A DNA stretch of 64,000 nt from Flaccisagitta enflata (taxonomy: Eukaryota > Chaetognatha > Sagittoidea > Aphragmophora), in the NCBI GenBank assembly GCA_965153355.1, contig OZ231126.1, forward strand, positions 66,588,001-66,652,000, in the 5' to 3' direction. Made by a program: the position numbers and the translations under genes. Each line of letters starts with the position of its first letter. Position 1 is the first letter of the stretch. Below are positions 59,706-64,000 of the stretch, one piece after another. The notes under the pieces are model-generated. The model ran no database searches and was not told the DNA's origin. It saw only the letters and a program-made list of their open reading frames with translations.

Positions 59706-60003
59706 AATATGTAGCAAAGATACTGGTGATCATGGAATACTCCACTACCCTTTCTTTTGCCAACTTAAGGTTTTTTTGTAGACAATTTTTTTGCTAATTG
59801 GTTAGCCAAAATATAACGGAACTAATGTATTGGAAATGTTGGCCGATTTATGGAATATAGTGGGAATTTTGAATATGCCTCTTTTGAAATTTTGGGTCAT
59901 TTTATGGCAAATGATATTAGGACAACGCATAGCAAGTTTTGGTCAAATTTTTCTATGGCAGAGCCATCATCTTTTCTTGGAATACACAAATTTTTAAGCC
60001 AAT

Positions 60004-60461
60004 TTTTAGTCGCGTGCACGCGACTCTACAACCCGCTTTGTTGGTCCGTCCGTCAGTCCGTCGGTCCGTCGGTCCGTCCGTCCGTCCGTCCGTCCGTCCG
60101 TCCGTCCGTCCGTCCGTCCGTCCGTCCGTCCGTCCGTCCGTCCGTCCGTCCGTCACACTATACTTTTTTGTACTATAACATCAACTCTTAGGTCATTTTA
60201 AGTCATTCTAAGTCATTTATAGTTATTCTAAGTCATTTTGAGTCAGTCTAAGTCATTTTAAGTCATTTTAAGTCATTTTAAGTCATTTTAAGTCATTTTA
60301 AGTTGTTTTAAGTTATTTTTGGTTTTTTGGTTTTTTATTCATTTTAAGTCAATTTTGGTCATTTTAGGTCATTCTAAGTCATTGAAAGTCATTCTAAGTC
60401 ATTCTAAGTCACTCTTTGTCTGTAAGTCTCGCACGCGACTTATAGGTGTTGGCCTTGTTTT
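60004..60461 (-). mobile_element. Hairpin-family copy, AAGTCATTTT-core subfamily
   Basis: Perfect hairpin GTCGCGTGCACGCGAC, about 100 bp of pure (GTCC)n, then about 20 AAGTCATTTT-like units, ending GCACGCGACTTATAGGTGTT and GGCCTTGTTTT. Shares both ends with 8984-9590. Confidence 0.88.
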
Positions 60462-61293
60462 GTGAAATGTCATACAACTCTATACCCGGCTGTGTCCATA
60501 AGCCCGTCCGTCGGTCCGTTGGTCAACTGGTTGGTTGGTGTCCTTTTACCCTTTTCTTTTATGGGCAATTGGTGGTAACATTCTGGTTTCAAGGTGAGAC
60601 AGCTTGACTTTTATCCATAGCCTAATACCATTTTTTGTGGCTTTATTGCTCACCAAGTTGTGGGTGACAACTCCTATGTCCTGGTGGTCATTTTCACAAT
60701 AGACCGGCCCGGCTGGGGCCCATGACGGGGCAGGCATATTTTTATCATGCTAATGTGTTTTTCAACATGGAAGCTGTTATAACATATTACCTGGAATTCA
60801 GTGCCAAGTTAATTTCCTTCATACTTTAAATTTTGAAAGGCTGTGGCGAAAATAGGCCAAAAGCACCTCCTTTTTTATGTCACATTGATATTACACTCAA
60901 AACCACTATGGGGGAGACATAATAAAATCATGAAGCCTACCCAACTGTGGTTTATTTTTATTTGTTTGCGATTTCTTGGGGAGAACTAAAGACCAGTTGT
61001 CATTTACTATGGAAAATTTCACTTATGGTTGATTTGTCTAAAATGATAATTTGTCTGATTTTGACATATAATATTATACTATACTTTAAATAGCAATATC
61101 TTAGGTATTATAAAAGATATCTTTTTCCCCCTTTAGTACAGAACTAACCCAATTACATGCAAAATTCTAGACCCTCATGTCATTTCTAGCTGGAGATATT
61201 TATATTTGAAAAGAGTGTTCTAATGTGTTTACACCCTGTTACATGTTACTGTGATTTTGATAGAAATGAACATAATTTAACACATCTTAAGTA
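60462..61293. other. Unique AT-rich sequence with one hairpin-family scrap
   Basis: CAACTCTATACCCGGCTGTG with CCGTCCGTCGGTCCGT at 60473-60540 looks like an element fragment; the remainder shows no gene. Confidence 0.4.
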
Positions 61294-61934
61294 ACGGGTG
61301 GTCAAAGAGAGAATGGTTTTTTTGTTTACTTATATCTTTTATGGAGAAATGTTTATGAAAAAAATTCTTTTTTGCTAAAAAAAATATGGTGCAGGAGAAT
61401 TTTTTTCATTGTTGCAATTTCTGTATATCTTTTTGTATTTGGAGCTATTTACAATTGACTCAGTTTAATTTTGGACCGCTTTGTTTTTTTGAAAAATTTT
61501 TTCATATAAAAACTAAAATTTTTTTATGGATTCACTGTTTATGGTTGGAGATGACTCGAAACCTTGAAAAAAAAAAATCTAAGAAAAATTCTGGAAATAC
61601 ATGTATGCAGCAGAGCAGGGGATGCTTCTTAAGGGCATTCTTTTGTTTTCTGTTCAAATCTGTTTAACCAAAGCTTGGAGACTTACAATTAATTGTGTTT
61701 ATATCAGACATGACCTGGTTAAGGTATGCGTTTTTTCAAATTAGCTGATATTTATGTTATTACTGATATGCAAGCATTTTGCCTTTTTATACTTATATAG
61801 TTATTTGTGTGAAAAAATCAAAAAAAATTTATTTATTTTGTACACTATACTTCATTTTTAAAATGTTAACTTATAAAAAAAATTCAAAATCTATTGGAGA
61901 AATTTCTAGCTTGGTCACTTTTTTGACCACCCGG
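61294..61934. mobile_element. 641-bp Tc1/mariner-like MITE
   Basis: Ends ACGGGTGGTCAAAGAGAG / inverted CCGGGTGGTCAAAAAAGTG, TA-flanked. AT-rich interior without transposase; only the terminal 15-20 bp are clearly inverted. Confidence 0.72.
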
Positions 61935-62668
61935 TATTAGAATATCTTTTTTATATGATCTTAAAAAATAAGGTATCAAATTCTTAGCATAGGGCTTGAA
62001 TTTCAGGCTATTAGGTGCAACCATTATCAAATTATGATATTTTTAACAATCTTAACATATTCTGGCGCCTAATTTCCGCCAGTTGAGGTTTAATGTGGAA
62101 ACTGCCTAGTATAAGAGGGAATAGGAAAACATTTACTTCCTATTTTTTCTCCTTTTCTTTTATTAATAAGCCCTGCATCAGATACCGGAAAGAAAGCTAA
62201 CCTTTTTTGCCTTTTAGCATTTTACTCTCCTTTCATGTTTTGGTTTTATTACTTTTCAATAAATTTAGCTACATGATCCTTCTTGGTCTAGTTTGGGGGA
62301 TAAATTTCTTTCAATCATTGAGCCTTTTTTAAAAGTTTTGGCTCAGTCTCTTGCATATATTCAATAGAAGAATTACAAACAAGCTCAGCCTCAGATGAGC
62401 TACTAGTCTCTTTTGACTATCACAGAATAGTCAAACAAATACTTTCAAAGAGATGCGAGGTTATAATTACTGTAAAAAAAGTATCATTTGGTCCAACGAT
62501 GTGTCCCAATCTACCCCCCCCTTGAAATACTCTTCAGTTTTGATTCAAATTTTTTTTTCTAATTCATTGTCACATTTAAGTCTATTTTCCTATTTTTAAA
62601 TGTAACTGTCTCCCTATTACCACCCCTACCCCGGTATAAATGTTTCTTCCACCATCAAGTTGTAGTAG
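61935..62668. other. AT-rich unique sequence, nothing recognised
   Basis: No ORF above background and no inverted repeat detected by eye. Confidence 0.4.
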
Positions 62669-62720
62669 TTTTTAGTCGCATGCTACATGACTCTACACCC
62701 TGTGTATCCAGCTTTGTTTT
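62669..62720 (-). mobile_element. Minimal 52-bp hairpin-family copy
   Basis: TTTTTAGTCGCATGCTACAT…CACCC joins directly to TGTGTATCCAGCTTTGTTTT: hairpin end plus head end with the whole core deleted. Confidence 0.7.
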
Positions 62721-62962
62721 AATCATCCTGTCCGGGAATCTTTGCAAAAATCGTCTGCGGATCAACAAGCACCTCTACTGACAAAAATTCTCTTGGCGAG
62801 ACACTCTTCTGCACAAGGGCAATGGCACTCTCCGACAGCTGCATCTATGTGAGCATATCAACAAGCGCATCTTTCATCAACCCTCCTGTCATAGCATTCC
62901 TCTGCTGGTCCCCATCCTAGTCCAGATGTGGACTGGAAACTAATGATAATGCTTCACCGCCA

Positions 62963-63310
62963 CAGAATAGCCCCGACAGGGCCGTTCTTAGGACATGATA
63001 CAGAGTTATACTCTGGGTCCTTGAAGCATCTCAGTTCCCCATTCTCGTGGAATAAACAAAAGGAAACAAAGGATAATGCTTCACTGCCACAGAATAGCCC
63101 CGACAGGGCCGTTCTTAGGACATGATACAGAGTTATACTCTGGGTCCTTGAAGCATCTCAGTTCCCCATTCTCGTGGAATAAACAAAAGGAAACAAAGGA
63201 TAATGCTTCACTGCCACAGAATAGCCCCAACAGGGCCGTTCTTAGGACATGATACAGGGTTATACTCTGGGTCCTTAAAGCATCTCAATTCCCCATTCTC
63301 GTGGAACAAA
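62963..63310 (+). repeat. Second array of the two-hairpin core (three copies, 127-bp period)
   Basis: Core copies start at 62963, 63090 and 63217, spaced by exactly 127 bp. The hairpin core matches the 43.4-44.1 kb array, whereas the intervening part (…CCCCATTCTCGTGGAATAAAC…) is different. Neighbour copies are nearly identical, which points to recent local duplication. Confidence 0.92.
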
Positions 63311-64000
63311 CAGAAGACCCAGTTTCCTCATCACTTTCATCACTCCTCCTGTCATTGCATCCCTCTCCTGGACACCGTTCTGCTTCAGATTAGCCTTGTT
63401 GGCTAGTTCAGCCCGACCTGCTGAACTTGAGGGGGATGATGACATCATAGCCTGCAATGACCTAGTTCCTTGGTCACACCTCAATCCATGCCAAATTTCA
63501 TCTTCTTGCTTCTCTCTCCCTCCTCTTGCGAATGCAGATGGCAGCAGTGAACTAGTTTCGTGGTACTCCTGCCTTGGCATCCCACTCCTGGACCCTGTTC
63601 TGTTCTGTCAGCCCAATTTGCTGATCTTGAATGGATTAGATCAAGAAGATAACAACAATGTAGCAACAGAGGCTCGCCTTGCCACACTCCTCCAATTCCA
63701 AATTTGGCCAAGAAGATATCATCACCTCCTGCGCTATGAAATGCTGAAGCTGACTGCATAGTATCCAGTTTATTTCTTCTCTGTACAGAAGAAATCAGCA
63801 TTGGATTCACCCAACTTCAAACAAAGACGTTTTACTCCTGACGCCACCAATCTCTAGACACCTTAGCCCTCTGGATGCCATCAATCCCTAATAACACCAA
63901 TATGCTGATGTTGACGCCTTCAACCTTCAGATATATTTCAACGCATCACCATCAATTCAACATGCTTCCTCGTCCAGCCTCCTTGCTCCATAGACTTGCA
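63311..64000. other. Unique sequence with weak internal repetition, possible decayed coding region
   Basis: Both strands have open stretches of 100-120 codons of fairly ordinary composition (plus 63396-63761, minus 63810-63481). Words such as GCATCCC(A/T)CTCCTGGAC recur about 220 bp apart. Neither frame has a recognisable domain, so no gene is called. Confidence 0.3.

Noticed and set aside
63275-63810. Minus-strand ORFs of about 100 codons as genes
   Set aside because: Overlapping open frames exist on both strands, with no domain and no splice support; kept only as a possible decayed region.

Overview
The window is animal nuclear DNA. Two genes with introns obeying GT-AG and reading-phase rules sit in a matrix dense with microsatellites and short non-autonomous transposable elements; nothing is bacterial or viral in layout. 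The Teashirt-type protein and the secreted trypsin-like protease point to an invertebrate bilaterian. About 30 copies of a short element with a (CCGT/ACGG)n core and a terminal hairpin resemble the HINE/DINE-1/pearl type of Helentron-derived element reported from molluscs and insects. A mollusc is a reasonable guess but is not proven.

Layout. 1-11.4 kb: microsatellites, a 400-bp foldback (about 5.2-5.6 kb) and a degenerate tandem repeat (7.5-8.0 kb); no convincing gene. 11.4-23.8 kb: nine exons, all on the minus strand, of a Teashirt/Tiptop (TSHZ family) zinc-finger transcription factor. All eight internal junctions agree in phase, giving about 2,167 codons. Neither the initiator ATG exon nor the stop-codon exon was found. 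24-38 kb: repeats, foldbacks and element copies. 38.06-41.78 kb: a plus-strand gene with a signal-peptide exon and trypsin-fold exons carrying the catalytic His and Asp, but with no recognised exon for the catalytic Ser. 42.3-44.4 kb: a possible LTR/primer-binding site, TTC-rich tandem repeats, a hairpin-rich tandem array (118-bp unit, six copies) and a small ORF. 45-48 kb: duplicated low-copy repeats. 49-54.3 kb: an AT-rich region built from degenerate 8-bp GAAATTAT-like units with two foldback MITEs inserted. 54.9-56.4 kb: a gag-like zinc-knuckle gene split by a 339-bp foldback MITE with an 8-bp target duplication. 57-62 kb: an 89-bp tandem array, two more TA-flanked foldbacks and further hairpin elements. 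62.9-63.3 kb: three more copies of the hairpin array core.

The most noteworthy observations are: (i) the hairpin-ended dispersed family, whose stem shows compensatory changes between copies; (ii) the gag-like gene interrupted by an hAT-like MITE; (iii) the two-hairpin tandem repeat found at two sites 19 kb apart; (iv) microsatellites that touch or form splice signals of the Teashirt gene; (v) a protease with a non-canonical activation site. All family assignments come from reading the sequence; no database search was run.
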